44,985 nt of DNA from JANYGM01 sp043764015 (GTDB lineage Bacteria > Bacteroidota > Bacteroidia > Cytophagales > Thermonemataceae): positions 1 to 44,985 of the forward strand of contig JAYUKY010000067.1 of NCBI GenBank assembly GCA_043764015.1. The letters are read 5' to 3'. The notes under the pieces were generated by a model. The model searched no databases. It was given only the letters and a program-made list of their open reading frames with translations, and was not told the DNA's origin. Position numbers and translations under genes: made by a program. Numbering within the stretch: position 1 is the stretch's first letter; every line of letters starts with the position of its first letter. Positions 8,092 to 16,543 of this stretch are shown in pieces.

Positions 8092-10383
8092 ATGAAATCA
8101 AAAAATAATAGTAAAGGTAAACCCTTTACAAACAAAAAAAGCGGTTCTAAAAGCGGTTCACAAGACATCAACCCCACAAAACTGAAGGCAAAAGTCCTTC
8201 AAATTATCTCAAAACCCAAGCATTTTGGCTACTCCTCACGTACCGTCTTGCGCAACCTCAACTGGGAAAACAAGCACGCTAAAACGCTTGTACAGAACGT
8301 AATAGAAGAATTGTTGGAAGAAGGGCTGATTTATCTCACAGAAGAAAACCGTTACAAAGCCTCTGGCGCACCTGATGCAATTATGCACATAGGCACGATA
8401 GACCACGTAAACGCAAGATTTGCCTTTGCGACCCTAGAAGGCATAGAAAAAGATGTCAAAATTGATACCCGAGATTTGCATAGTGCCGTTGATGGTGATA
8501 CTGTCAAAGTGGCTATCTATGAAAATGATGATGATAATGGCGTTTCTGGCGCAGTTATTGAGGTTGTCAAGCGTAAAAGAAACGAAATAGTTGGCGTAGT
8601 ACAACTCAATAAAACTTTTGCTTTTGTCTTGCCTGATAGCAAAAAAATCTATTTTGATATTTATGTTCCTATTGATAAAATTGCTGGAGCGCAAAATGGA
8701 GATAAAGTAATGGTCAAAATTACAGAATGGCCTATGGTTGGCAGAAATGCTAACGGAATTATTACCAAGGTTCTTGGAAAAGCAGGTGAATACAAGGCAG
8801 AAATGCACGCAATTATGGCTGAATATGATTTGCCTTTTGCATTTCCTAAAAATGTAGAAGAGTCTGCAAAACGTGTTTCTAGCGAAATTCCTGATAAAGA
8901 AATTGCTAAAAGAAAGGATTTCAGGAAAATTACGACCTTCACTATTGACCCTGACAATGCAAAAGATTTTGATGATGCACTTTCTATCCAAAAACTTAAA
9001 AATGGTAATTGGGAGATTGGCGTACATATTGCAGACGTTACATATTACGTAAAACCTAATACTTTGCTAGAAAAAGAAGCTTACGAGCGTGCTACGTCAG
9101 TTTATTTGGTGGATAGAGTTGTTCCAATGCTTCCAGAAAGACTTTCTAACGGGCTTTGTTCCCTTGTTCCTAATGAAGATAGGCTTACTTTTGCAGCGGT
9201 TTTTGAGATAAAACCAGACGGAAATATTGCTAATGAATGGTTTGGACGTACTATTATTCATTCAGACAGGCGTTTTTCTTATGAAGAAGCTCAAGAACGT
9301 ATAGAAACTCAAAAAGGTGATTTTGCAAAAGAAATCAATGTTTTGAATGATTTGGCTAAGAAAATCTGTGAAATGCGCTTTCAAGCAGGTGCTATCAGCT
9401 TTGAAACATCAGAAGTGAAGTTTAAACTTGATGAAAATGGTACCCCACTTGCACTTGTGCAGAAAGTTCGTAAGGATTCTCACAAGTTGATAGAGGAATT
9501 TATGTTGCTTGCTAATAAGCGTGTGGCACATTTTGTTTATGAACAGCAAAAAGGTGAGAATAAAAACACAATGGTTTACCGAGTTCACGAAGCCCCAAAC
9601 CCTGATAAAATAGCCACTTTTGCGACTTTTGTCAAAAGATTTGGTTATAAAATTGAAACGCAAGGCAAAAAAATGTCTAATTCTTTCAATATAATGTCAA
9701 AAGATTTGGAAGGAAAACCCGAACAAAGTATTTTACAGAGTTTGGCGGTGCGCACAATGTCAAAAGCAAAATATACAACAGAGCCAAAAGGGCATTTTGG
9801 GCTTGCATTTGAACATTATTCCCACTTTACCTCCCCTATCCGCAGGTATCCAGATATGATGACCCACAGACTTTTGCAACATTATCTCACAAAAGGAAAA
9901 TCCGTGAGTAAAGAAGAATATGAATTAAAATGCAAACATTCTTCTGATAGAGAAAAGCGTGCTGCTGATGCTGAAAGAGCTTCTATCAAGTACAAACAAG
10001 TGGAATTTATGCAAAATGTGAGTAAAGCGCAAAATAGTAAAGTCTTTGACGGCATCATTACGGGCGTTACTGATTTTGGGATTTATGTGGAAATCACAGA
10101 AACCAAATGTGAAGGGCTTGTGCGTATGAGTGATTTGGGAGATGATTTTTATACGCTTGATGCGCCAAATTATAGAGTTGTTGGGCAAAACAGCAAGAAA
10201 ATTTATAGTTTTGGGCAAGCCGTTCAGGTGTATATCAAAGATACCAATCTTTCAAAACGTACCATTGATTTGGAAATTTTGCCGGATAAATCTCAAAAGT
10301 CTGTTAAAATGAGTAAAACAGACAAAATTGATAGTTTTGAGAAAAAACCAAGAAAAAAACCTTTCAAAAAAGGGAAACTTTAG
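8092..10383 (+). CDS. rnr: Ribonuclease R
   Basis: 763 residues from ATG 8092 (MKSKNNSKGK). The frame can be extended five codons to a TTG, but the ATG fits better. 3'-to-5' exoribonuclease that degrades structured RNA and takes part in RNA quality control. Visible order: basic N-terminus, helix-turn-helix-like segment, two cold-shock domains (about 90-250), the RNB catalytic domain with IDPDNAKDFDDAL (D286, D288, D294 and D295 contribute metal ligands), the HFTSPIRRYPDMMTHR signature, then an S1 domain (KVFDGIITGVTDFGIYVEI). It ends in a lysine-rich tail typical of RNase R rather than RNase II. Followed by a strong terminator. Cytoplasmic housekeeping gene. Confidence 0.95.
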   Translation: MKSKNNSKGKPFTNKKSGSKSGSQDINPTKLKAKVLQIISKPKHFGYSSRTVLRNLNWENKHAKTLVQNVIEELLEEGLIYLTEENRYKASGAPDAIMHIGTIDHVNARFAFATLEGIEKDVKIDTRDLHSAVDGDTVKVAIYENDDDNGVSGAVIEVVKRKRNEIVGVVQLNKTFAFVLPDSKKIYFDIYVPIDKIAGAQNGDKVMVKITEWPMVGRNANGIITKVLGKAGEYKAEMHAIMAEYDLPFAFPKNVEESAKRVSSEIPDKEIAKRKDFRKITTFTIDPDNAKDFDDALSIQKLKNGNWEIGVHIADVTYYVKPNTLLEKEAYERATSVYLVDRVVPMLPERLSNGLCSLVPNEDRLTFAAVFEIKPDGNIANEWFGRTIIHSDRRFSYEEAQERIETQKGDFAKEINVLNDLAKKICEMRFQAGAISFETSEVKFKLDENGTPLALVQKVRKDSHKLIEEFMLLANKRVAHFVYEQQKGENKNTMVYRVHEAPNPDKIATFATFVKRFGYKIETQGKKMSNSFNIMSKDLEGKPEQSILQSLAVRTMSKAKYTTEPKGHFGLAFEHYSHFTSPIRRYPDMMTHRLLQHYLTKGKSVSKEEYELKCKHSSDREKRAADAERASIKYKQVEFMQNVSKAQNSKVFDGIITGVTDFGIYVEITETKCEGLVRMSDLGDDFYTLDAPNYRVVGQNSKKIYSFGQAVQVYIKDTNLSKRTIDLEILPDKSQKSVKMSKTDKIDSFEKKPRKKPFKKGKL

Positions 10384-10396
10384 GCAGAAAAATAAT

Positions 10397-10437
10397 AAAA
10401 AAGCTACAAGTTTCATACGAAACTTGTAGCTTTTTTA
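10397..10437. terminator. Strong bidirectional terminator after rnr
   Basis: AAGCTACAAGTTTC (10401-10414) pairs exactly with 10419-10432 and is followed by six T; an A-run precedes it, so it can also end leftward transcripts from the convergent gene. Confidence 0.85.
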
Positions 10438-10533
10438 TTGTTTTTCTGCTTTTTTCATTTTGATAAATTTCAAATCTTTATCAAAAACAAATACCTGAAT
10501 ATCTTCTTTTTGTGTGGTACTGGTAGCTTTTAT
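10435..10533 (-). other. In-frame coding-like remnant downstream of a TAA stop
   Basis: Reading on past the TAA at 10534-10536 in the same frame gives 32 further codons (IKATSTTQKEDIQVFVFDKD then LKFIKMKKAEKQ) before a second TAA at 10435-10437 just ahead of the terminator. The composition is protein-like and the frame is unbroken. It looks like the original C-terminus of the upstream gene, cut off by a nonsense change. Confidence 0.55.
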
Positions 10534-10992
10534 TTAATACCAAAAACCCTTTTTATTGGTAATTTTGAAATAATTTTCACATTCTGCAACAGCATAATTC
10601 TTGCTATTTATTTGTGCCGTCATTTTTGGCATAAATTTATAATATTCTTCTTCTGGTTGCACATCACAATGAGAATATGTATGTGTTTCTACCCAATTTT
10701 GTTTTTTGTCAAATATTATACGAAAATACCAAGGCTCGCCACCACTATACAAAGAAATAAAGCCATTTTTAAGTTGAAAAAAATCTTTATCAGAAAAACC
10801 ATTATAGTCATCTGCATTTTTTGCAATTTGAATTTTGGAGAAATCAGCTACTTTTTGCTTAAATTCTTTGCTAGGAACGTAAGGCTTTATGCCAACTCCA
10901 CGAGTTGAATTGAACATTTTTTGAGAAGAAGCTAACGTAACACTCATTAGCAAAACGAAAGTTAAAATGGATTTTTTCATTTGAGTTTTCAT
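10534..10992 (-). CDS. Small secreted protein, probably C-terminally truncated by a nonsense codon
   Basis: 152 residues, with a signal peptide (MKKSILTFVLLMSVTLASSQ) after an optional four-residue lead; Met5 (10978-10980) is an equally good start. The mature domain has aromatic-rich strands (GGEPWYFRIIFDKKQNW, YYKFMPKM) but matches no family I know. It ends abruptly at NKKGFWY, and the same frame continues for 32 protein-like codons beyond the TAA up to a stop near the terminator. Either the gene has lost its tail, or the stop is a sequencing error. Confidence 0.65.
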   Translation of the reverse strand: MKTQMKKSILTFVLLMSVTLASSQKMFNSTRGVGIKPYVPSKEFKQKVADFSKIQIAKNADDYNGFSDKDFFQLKNGFISLYSGGEPWYFRIIFDKKQNWVETHTYSHCDVQPEEEYYKFMPKMTAQINSKNYAVAECENYFKITNKKGFWY

Positions 10993-11217
10993 TGATTTTG
11001 TTGTTGTTTTTAATAGTTAGGAAAATTTTATCTCTCTTAGTTTCAATAAACGTGCCAAAGAAATTGTGAAATATTATAGCTATAATACCTCCTAAATACC
11101 ATAAACATTTATTGCAAATAATAGGTTTTTTTCGTAATATTGTGTGCCAAAAGCCTGTTAACTCCCTAAGATTTAGTAGATTTTTGAATAGAACTCAAAA
11201 AACAATAATTAAAAAGT

Positions 11218-12552
11218 ATGATTAATTCAAATCAAATTTTAGAAGAAGTAAACGTAACGAGTATTAAGTTTATGTTGAAAGAAGGCTTTTATGGGCATTT
11301 TTTCTCTGGACTTATCAAACAAGTGGAAGCAACCATAGAAACGCTTGCCGTAAGCTATCACAACGGACTTGTGCGCCTACATATCAACCCTACATTCTGG
11401 ACTGAAACGCTCAATACACAAGATTTTCGTATGGGTGTGATAAAACACGAGATTTTGCATATTGTTTTCAAGCATATATTTCGTTTTAAAGATTTTTCTA
11501 AAAAAGATATTTTTAATGTGGCGGCTGATTTGGTTGTTAATCAATATATAGAAAGAAGCCAACTCATTGATGGTGCGGTGTTTATGGAAAAATTCCCTGA
11601 ACTGAAGTTTTTGCCTGACCAAGCAGTTGGTTATTATTATAACAAACTCCTTGATTTGTACAACGAACAAATGAAAAAGCAAGAAAAAGAAGACCAAAGT
11701 CAAAATGACTGTGATTGTGAAGGAGAGGGAGAGGGAGAGGGACAAGGTAAAAGCAATAAAGCAGGTGAAAATAAAGGCAAAAGTGGTGGGAAATCAAAGA
11801 AAGAAAAGCCTAATATCTCGTGGGCAAACCTTAAAAATTTTCTAAGAGAAGATAATCCAAATCAAGGACAACATACTTTTTGGCGGAATGTGCAGGATTT
11901 GCCAAGTGCAGAAAGAGAAATAGCAGAACAAGCTATCAATCAAGCACTTGCACGTACTATTCAAAGAACAAAATCAGACCAATTTGGTAAATTGCCTGCA
12001 GGTTTGCAGCAATATCTTAACGAATTTACACAGTCGCAAGTACCTGTGGTGAATTGGAAACGTCTTTTAAAGATTTTTGCCACGTCTAGTGTGCGTACTT
12101 ATGTTAAAAACACCCTGCGCCGCCCTTCCAAAAGATATGGTACAACGCCTGGCATCAAAATAGTCAAAAAACATAAACTTTTGATAGCTATTGATACATC
12201 TGGAAGTATCAATATGGCGGAATTAGAAGAGTTTTTCAGCGAAATATACCATATTTGGCGTTCTGGAGCAGAAATCAGGGTCGTGGAGTGCGACACACAC
12301 ATACATAGTAACTACGCCTACACAGGAAAAGCTCCTAAAACAGTCAAAGGAGGCGGAGGAACGGCTTTTGAGCAACCAATTATCTATGCTAATGAGGAGT
12401 TTCACCCTGATGCACTTATTTATTTTACTGATGGCTACGGTGGCGTACCAAACGTACCAAGTCGTTGCCCTGTAATGTGGCTTCTTAGCGCAAATGGCGC
12501 AAGTATTGAGCAAATGAAAGACTTTTTAGGAAGAAAATTAAAAATGAATTAA
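11218..12552 (+). CDS. Predicted metallopeptidase with C-terminal VWA-like domain (DUF2201 type)
   Basis: 444 residues. The N-terminal domain (about 1-140) carries the zinc-peptidase motif HEILH (77-81) with a further His86. A low-complexity linker follows (about 160-200, poly Glu-Gly then Lys-Gly). The C-terminal half contains a von Willebrand A-like fold with the metal-site sequence D326-TSGS. This two-domain arrangement is the DUF2201 family, usually encoded beside a MoxR-type AAA ATPase with which it is thought to act in protein assembly or activation. No MoxR gene is found next to it in this window. Cytoplasmic; no signal peptide. The upstream TTGCAA-N17-TAATATTG (11112-11142) may be its promoter. 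Confidence 0.85.
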   Translation: MINSNQILEEVNVTSIKFMLKEGFYGHFFSGLIKQVEATIETLAVSYHNGLVRLHINPTFWTETLNTQDFRMGVIKHEILHIVFKHIFRFKDFSKKDIFNVAADLVVNQYIERSQLIDGAVFMEKFPELKFLPDQAVGYYYNKLLDLYNEQMKKQEKEDQSQNDCDCEGEGEGEGQGKSNKAGENKGKSGGKSKKEKPNISWANLKNFLREDNPNQGQHTFWRNVQDLPSAEREIAEQAINQALARTIQRTKSDQFGKLPAGLQQYLNEFTQSQVPVVNWKRLLKIFATSSVRTYVKNTLRRPSKRYGTTPGIKIVKKHKLLIAIDTSGSINMAELEEFFSEIYHIWRSGAEIRVVECDTHIHSNYAYTGKAPKTVKGGGGTAFEQPIIYANEEFHPDALIYFTDGYGGVPNVPSRCPVMWLLSANGASIEQMKDFLGRKLKMN

Positions 12553-12553
12553 C

Positions 12554-12637
12554 GGTGAGGTGTGAGGTGTGAAGTGTGATGTAAATACATTGTTTACGAC
12601 AAAAAAATACATCACACCTCACACATCATACCTCAAA
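12554..12637. repeat. Heptamer hairpin, GAGGTGT type
   Basis: Left arm 12554-12582 (ggtgagg, tgtgagg, tgtgaag, tgtgatg, ta), spacer with AAATACA, right arm 12609-12637 (catcaca, cctcaca, catcata, cctcaaa). The arms are complementary and both use the same GAGGTGT/GATGTGT unit variants. The array starts just after the stop of the metallopeptidase gene and may act as its transcription end. Confidence 0.85.
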
Positions 12638-12687
12638 TATCAAATAATTATAGTTAATTTCTTAACAGCAATTTAATAGCGAATTTT

Positions 12688-12918
12688 ATGAATGTTTTAA
12701 TGAAAACCAATAATGTAGAAGATTTAGCCATACTGATTTCATGTGCTAAAAGGCTGAATATTCAAGTGATAGAAACACCTACAAATAACGAATTAGCAAG
12801 TGCTAATTGGAATGAACTAGCACTTGCCAGTCTGCAAAAAGCGTATGATGATAATGAGCCTGAATATAGTCTAGACCAAATCAAAGTATTTAACCCTAAT
12901 TTTGACCCTGGCAACTAA
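12688..12918 (+). CDS. Putative antitoxin of a MazF/PemK-type pair
   Basis: 76 residues, acidic, directly upstream of a PemK/MazF-like toxin whose likely start is five bases after this stop. The sequence (NVEDLAILISCAKRLNIQVIE, then EYSLDQIKVFNPNFDPGN) has no clear DNA-binding domain that I recognise, but size, charge and position fit a type II antitoxin. Such proteins bind the toxin and usually repress the operon. ATG 12688 is preceded by an AT-rich leader. Confidence 0.6.
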   Translation: MNVLMKTNNVEDLAILISCAKRLNIQVIETPTNNELASANWNELALASLQKAYDDNEPEYSLDQIKVFNPNFDPGN

Positions 12919-12922
12919 AGAA

Positions 12923-13255
12923 ATGATACAAGAGATGCAAATTTGGATAGCAATAATACAACAATCAAATGGAGAACGCAAAAGAAGACCAGTAGTAATG
13001 CTAAAGAAAATGCCTAATAATGATTATTTAGTAAGTGCCATTTCCTCCCAATTACGGCAAGAAATACAAGGTTTTGATGTGCTTTTGCTGGCAAATAATT
13101 TAAATGGATTAAATACTAATTCTCTTGTTAGATTGTATCACATTTCTACACTTGCAGAAAATGAGCTTTTTGGTATGATAGGCACTATAACAAGTGAACA
13201 ACACAACACTCTTTTAGAAAGAATTAGCAATTATCTAAGAAAAGATTTAGTATAA
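12923..13255 (+). CDS. PemK/MazF-family endoribonuclease toxin
   Basis: 111 residues from ATG 12923. A longer reading from TTG 12902 would overlap the antitoxin; Met5, just before QIWIAII, is another option. The start of the fold is typical of the family: QIWIAIIQQSNGERKRRPVVML, where the basic loop and RPVVML strand form the SH3-like barrel, followed by DYLVSAISSQ. Members cut mRNA at short specific sequences. The C-terminal helix region (ERISNYLRKDL) is also standard. Paired with the preceding small acidic protein. Confidence 0.75.
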   Translation: MIQEMQIWIAIIQQSNGERKRRPVVMLKKMPNNDYLVSAISSQLRQEIQGFDVLLLANNLNGLNTNSLVRLYHISTLAENELFGMIGTITSEQHNTLLERISNYLRKDLV

Positions 13256-13313
13256 ATATACTGATTTTACAATAATATCTCAATTAAACACCTCATACTG
13301 ATTTAAAACATCA

Positions 13314-14456
13314 ATGTTCAAAGATTTAGCCACAGAAATAAACAATATTTTTCCTTTTGAAATACTAGAAAATAAACCTAGTCAGATAGTTGCGTTTCTG
13401 ATTATCTTGCTTGTGGGCATAATTACGCAGCGTTTTATTGCCCCACTTATCACAAAGGCACTTTATATGCTCATTAAGCGTGTGCCAGACACAGATAACT
13501 TGCAGGTTTTCGTAAAAAAAATGCAGCCAAATGTAGAGTTTTTATTAATGATTATTTATTTGTATCTGGCAGTTTTGCCTTTGCACTTTCCTAAGAGCTG
13601 GGAACTAGAAGAAGTTACCAAATTTGGGCTAAAAATGGTTCTGGTGCGTTGTTACGCCCTTTTGGTGATACTCACTATCTCTACTATTTTTATAAAAGCT
13701 ATCAATATTATTGGAAATATAATGATAGAAAATGCAAAAGCAACAGAAACTATGATGGACGACCATATTATCCCGTTTGTCAAAGAACTTGCTAAGGTTT
13801 TTGTGGTGATTGTGGCGTTTTTTGTGATTTTGGGAAATGTTTTTGATATAAATGTAGTTGCAATGATTACTGGTTTGGGCATTGGAGGTATTGCCGTGGC
13901 ACTTGCTGGTAAGGAAACACTTGAAAATCTTTTTGCCTCTTTTACTATTTTCTTAGATAAGCCTTTTATTGTGGGTGATTGGGTGAAAGTGAACGAAATT
14001 GTGGGACGTGTGGAGCGTGTGGGCTTCCGTAGTACGCAGTTGCGCACTATTGAGCGAGGACTTCTTACTATTCCTAACAAAATGATGACTGACAGACCCG
14101 TTGAAAATTGGACTGAAAGAGAGATTTGGAGAGCGCAATTTAACTTTGGATTGAGCTACGGCACACCAAAAGAAAAACTCTACAAAATCAAAAAGGAAAT
14201 GCACGAGTATCTGCAAAGCCACGACAATACGACAGCCGACAATCAGGTTTATCTCTACGAATTTGGGCAATCCAGCCTTAATTTTACGGTTTTTTTCTTT
14301 GCGCAAACCAACAATTTCTTTGAATTACAGAAGATTAGAGATGAAATAAATTTTAGACTATACGAAATAGTACAACAAAATGAAGCTTCTTTTGCCTTTC
14401 CTACGCAAGTCGTTTACTTTAAAAAAGAAAATGCAACTGGCGGCTTTGATTTGTAA
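13314..14456 (+). CDS. MscS-family small-conductance mechanosensitive channel
   Basis: 380 residues. Transmembrane segments at about 24-42, 74-92, 105-130 and 158-178. The pore-lining helix at about 180-200 (MITGLGIGGIAVALAGKETL) has the glycine/alanine packing pattern of MscS. The beta domain follows directly: NLFASFTIFLDKPFIVGDWVKV and the GRVERVGFRSTQLRT motif. The soluble C-terminal domain covers 260-380. It protects the cell from hypo-osmotic shock by opening under membrane tension. Inner membrane. Confidence 0.92.
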   Translation: MFKDLATEINNIFPFEILENKPSQIVAFLIILLVGIITQRFIAPLITKALYMLIKRVPDTDNLQVFVKKMQPNVEFLLMIIYLYLAVLPLHFPKSWELEEVTKFGLKMVLVRCYALLVILTISTIFIKAINIIGNIMIENAKATETMMDDHIIPFVKELAKVFVVIVAFFVILGNVFDINVVAMITGLGIGGIAVALAGKETLENLFASFTIFLDKPFIVGDWVKVNEIVGRVERVGFRSTQLRTIERGLLTIPNKMMTDRPVENWTEREIWRAQFNFGLSYGTPKEKLYKIKKEMHEYLQSHDNTTADNQVYLYEFGQSSLNFTVFFFAQTNNFFELQKIRDEINFRLYEIVQQNEASFAFPTQVVYFKKENATGGFDL

Positions 14457-14513
14457 CAACTGTTTAGATTATATTTTTTAGAAGTATGCCACTCAAAAAG
14501 TATGAATAATATT

Positions 14514-15320
14514 TTATACTAATTTTTTTATATACTCCGTGATTTCGTGGCTTTGCATTCCGTCTGTGGCAACATCAAAAAGCATATCCAAAACAGATGC
14601 AAAATCACTATTAGAGCTTTCTAAAAGACTATTTTCCAAAATATTTATAGTTCCATTCTCTTCTAATTGCACACAAATACCTGCGTGATATAAACTAGGA
14701 GGATTATTCACGACTTCATCACCCACATTGACAAGTCTAAAAACGCCTGCCGGGAATATCATATCAAAATTAGTTGCAAAAAGCATATCTCCAATTTTGG
14801 GCTGTCCAAAAGTATAAACGCCATTCAGTTGAGGCATTTGCTCGCCAAGAAGTCGTGCCGTTAGCATTGCCAAAGCTCCACCCTGACTGTGTCCTGTGAT
14901 ATAAATAAGCTGATTATTATCTTGAAAATCTTGTACTGCTTTAAAAATATCAGCCAAAATAACCTGCAAAGTATCGTAAAATCCTTGATAAATATGCCCA
15001 AAAGTACAAGTTACAAGCCTATTATCCATATTACTCACCATATCTTCCAGACTATCCATTTGCGTTCCTCTGAAAACAATAAAAATAGCTTTTTGGTTAG
15101 CTATAATGAAGGATTGCGCATCAAAACCAGCTTGTTTATGGTCTTGGTGCGTATCAATAAAGCGAAATCTAGCAAATTCGCTGGCAAATTCTGCAGGAAA
15201 ACAAGTAGTCAGCGCATCAGTTATATTTGCTTCATTTTCATACGCCAAAGCAGAAAGTTGTGCCAAAAAATAAGCGTTTTCTTTATTAAAATCTGTTATT
15301 TCATAGTTAAAATTTATCAT
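14514..15320 (-). CDS. Class 3 (alpha/beta-hydrolase) lipase
   Basis: 268 residues. The nucleophile elbow is G143-H-S145-Q-G147; Asp201 (NVGDEV) and His212 (YHAG) complete the likely triad. IVFRGTQ (81-87) is the class 3 oxyanion segment and QPKIGD matches the family. There is no signal peptide, so the enzyme appears cytoplasmic, as for many bacterial Lipase_3 proteins. Substrate (glycerides or other esters) is not evident. It lies 22 bp after a 66-residue small gene, probably in the same transcript. Confidence 0.88.
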   Translation of the reverse strand: MINFNYEITDFNKENAYFLAQLSALAYENEANITDALTTCFPAEFASEFARFRFIDTHQDHKQAGFDAQSFIIANQKAIFIVFRGTQMDSLEDMVSNMDNRLVTCTFGHIYQGFYDTLQVILADIFKAVQDFQDNNQLIYITGHSQGGALAMLTARLLGEQMPQLNGVYTFGQPKIGDMLFATNFDMIFPAGVFRLVNVGDEVVNNPPSLYHAGICVQLEENGTINILENSLLESSNSDFASVLDMLFDVATDGMQSHEITEYIKKLV

Positions 15321-15341
15321 TCAAAGTTATTAAATTTAAAA

Positions 15342-15542
15342 TTATTTTTTGCCTAAACTACTTTTTTTCGTATTTTTGGGAGAGAAATCCAACATTTCAT
15401 CATAAAATTGCATCAATCTTTCTTGCGAAAAAGCATTATTTTTCATAAGATTTTTTATCATATCTTCCGTTACCTTCATTGTTTCTAGCTGATAATTTTG
15501 CAAAGAAGAGAGATATTGTGGTTTTATTGGGAAAGGTTTCAT
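15342..15542 (-). CDS. Small unknown protein upstream of the lipase
   Basis: 66 residues, with a helical middle (MKVTEDMIKNLMKNNAFSQE) and a basic C-terminus. No family recognised. Support for it being real: it lies 22 bp ahead of the lipase in the same direction, and a promoter with the correct 19-bp spacing lies 68 bp upstream, so the segment is at least transcribed. Confidence 0.5.
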   Translation of the reverse strand: MKPFPIKPQYLSSLQNYQLETMKVTEDMIKNLMKNNAFSQERLMQFYDEMLDFSPKNTKKSSLGKK

Positions 15543-15609
15543 TGCTTTTAATTTATCTTTGATATTGTTTTAACTTAATTTATAACAATCAACTGTATTT
15601 TTGTGTTTA

Positions 15610-15640
15610 CAAAAGTACACATTTTACAGAAAATTACAAG
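15610..15640 (-). promoter_or_regulatory. Bacteroidota-type promoter CTTG-N19-TACTTTTG
   Basis: On the minus strand CTTG (15637-15640; consensus TTTG) is followed by exactly 19 bases and then TACTTTTG (15610-15617), a full match to TAnnTTTG. The expected transcript begins near 15603 and covers the 66-residue gene and the lipase. Confidence 0.55.
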
Positions 15641-15706
15641 TTTTTACTGAAATATTACTATTTGATGTAAGTTTTCTTTATCTTTTCGTATTTTTTTTAT
15701 TCATTT

Positions 15707-15734
15707 CTAATTCCTAATTAAAAATTTCTAATTC
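15707..15734 (+). repeat. Heptamer array, CTAATTC type
   Basis: Units ctaattc, ctaatta, aaaattt, ctaattc end four bases before the GTG start at 15739. TTTTCGTATTTT, just upstream, resembles the core seen in the other heptamer elements, so this may be a right arm. Confidence 0.6.
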
Positions 15735-15738
15735 TCTC

Positions 15739-16338
15739 GTGAGTGATTTTCTAAAAGCTATTTTTGCTAAACTTTTTCCTAAAAAAACGCCTCAAAATGC
15801 ACATTTGCCCATTATTGAGGAGGTTATTTTGCGTGAAGATAAGTATAAAAAATCTTATTTTGATTGGATGAATAGCGGTTATTATAAAAAATTGCTTCAA
15901 AGCATTAAAAATGCTTATTGGAAAAAAAGAAATGACGAAAATGATGACTTTCAAGTACATCTTCTACAAATGCCCTATGCCAATGGGCTTGCCATCACCT
16001 ACCACAAAAACGTGCCAGAAATGCACTTCCAGCATTTTTTTGATTTATTAAAAGATAAAGTTTTAAATTTAGGTTACCTGCAAGCAAACGCAGATAGACG
16101 CATATTTGACCGCCCAAACTATGTAGAAACCATTGAAAAATATTATTTAAAACCTCCAATTTCTGCACAAGTTATTCAAAATGAATTACTTAATCAAAAA
16201 TATGGGAATATTTTGATAGAATATATTTTGATAAATGACCAGCCAAGCTATATAAAACTCGTGGTTTCTGTGTATTCTGATAGGCTTTATACGGTTGCTT
16301 TGCCTTTTGATGAGTTTTTAAAGAATATTTTTGAATAA
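15739..16338 (+). CDS. Unknown cytoplasmic protein (GTG start)
   Basis: 199 residues. GTG at 15739 is the only plausible start: upstream in frame is repeat sequence and the next ATG would delete 43 residues. No signal peptide or membrane segment. The sequence is aromatic-rich (SYFDWMNSGYYKKLLQSIKN, LGYLQANADRRIFDRPNYVE) and ends in a beta-rich region (LIEYILINDQPSYIKLVVSV). I recognise no family. Codon use is like its neighbours, so it is likely a real lineage-restricted gene. Confidence 0.65.
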   Translation: MSDFLKAIFAKLFPKKTPQNAHLPIIEEVILREDKYKKSYFDWMNSGYYKKLLQSIKNAYWKKRNDENDDFQVHLLQMPYANGLAITYHKNVPEMHFQHFFDLLKDKVLNLGYLQANADRRIFDRPNYVETIEKYYLKPPISAQVIQNELLNQKYGNILIEYILINDQPSYIKLVVSVYSDRLYTVALPFDEFLKNIFE

Positions 16339-16543
16339 AACTTAATAAAATCTTACATCAAATATTTTGCTTTTTGCTTTTTTATTTAGATAATTATATT
16401 TAATTTTGTGTTTGATTTTATAAAAAATTATGAAAACGACTACCTAATTATCTCAAAAATAATCTTGGCATCATTTTAGTATTCAAACTGACATTCAGCA
16501 ACTAAGATAATCTCAACTAAATAATTACAAAAACCCTCTTATT

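Noticed and set aside
8434..9027. 197-codon frame opposite rnr
   Set aside because: It is antisense to the catalytic domain of RNase R, with Phe/Ile-rich composition typical of reverse frames in AT-rich genes.
12902..12922. TTG start for the MazF-like toxin overlapping the antitoxin
   Set aside because: The ATG at 12923 gives a normal-length toxin and a five-base gap; the extra seven residues are the antitoxin end read in another frame.
16373..16408. TTTG and TAATTTTG as a promoter for the OmpA-family gene
   Set aside because: The spacing is 24 bases rather than 19, and the leader would be about 130 nt; not convincing.
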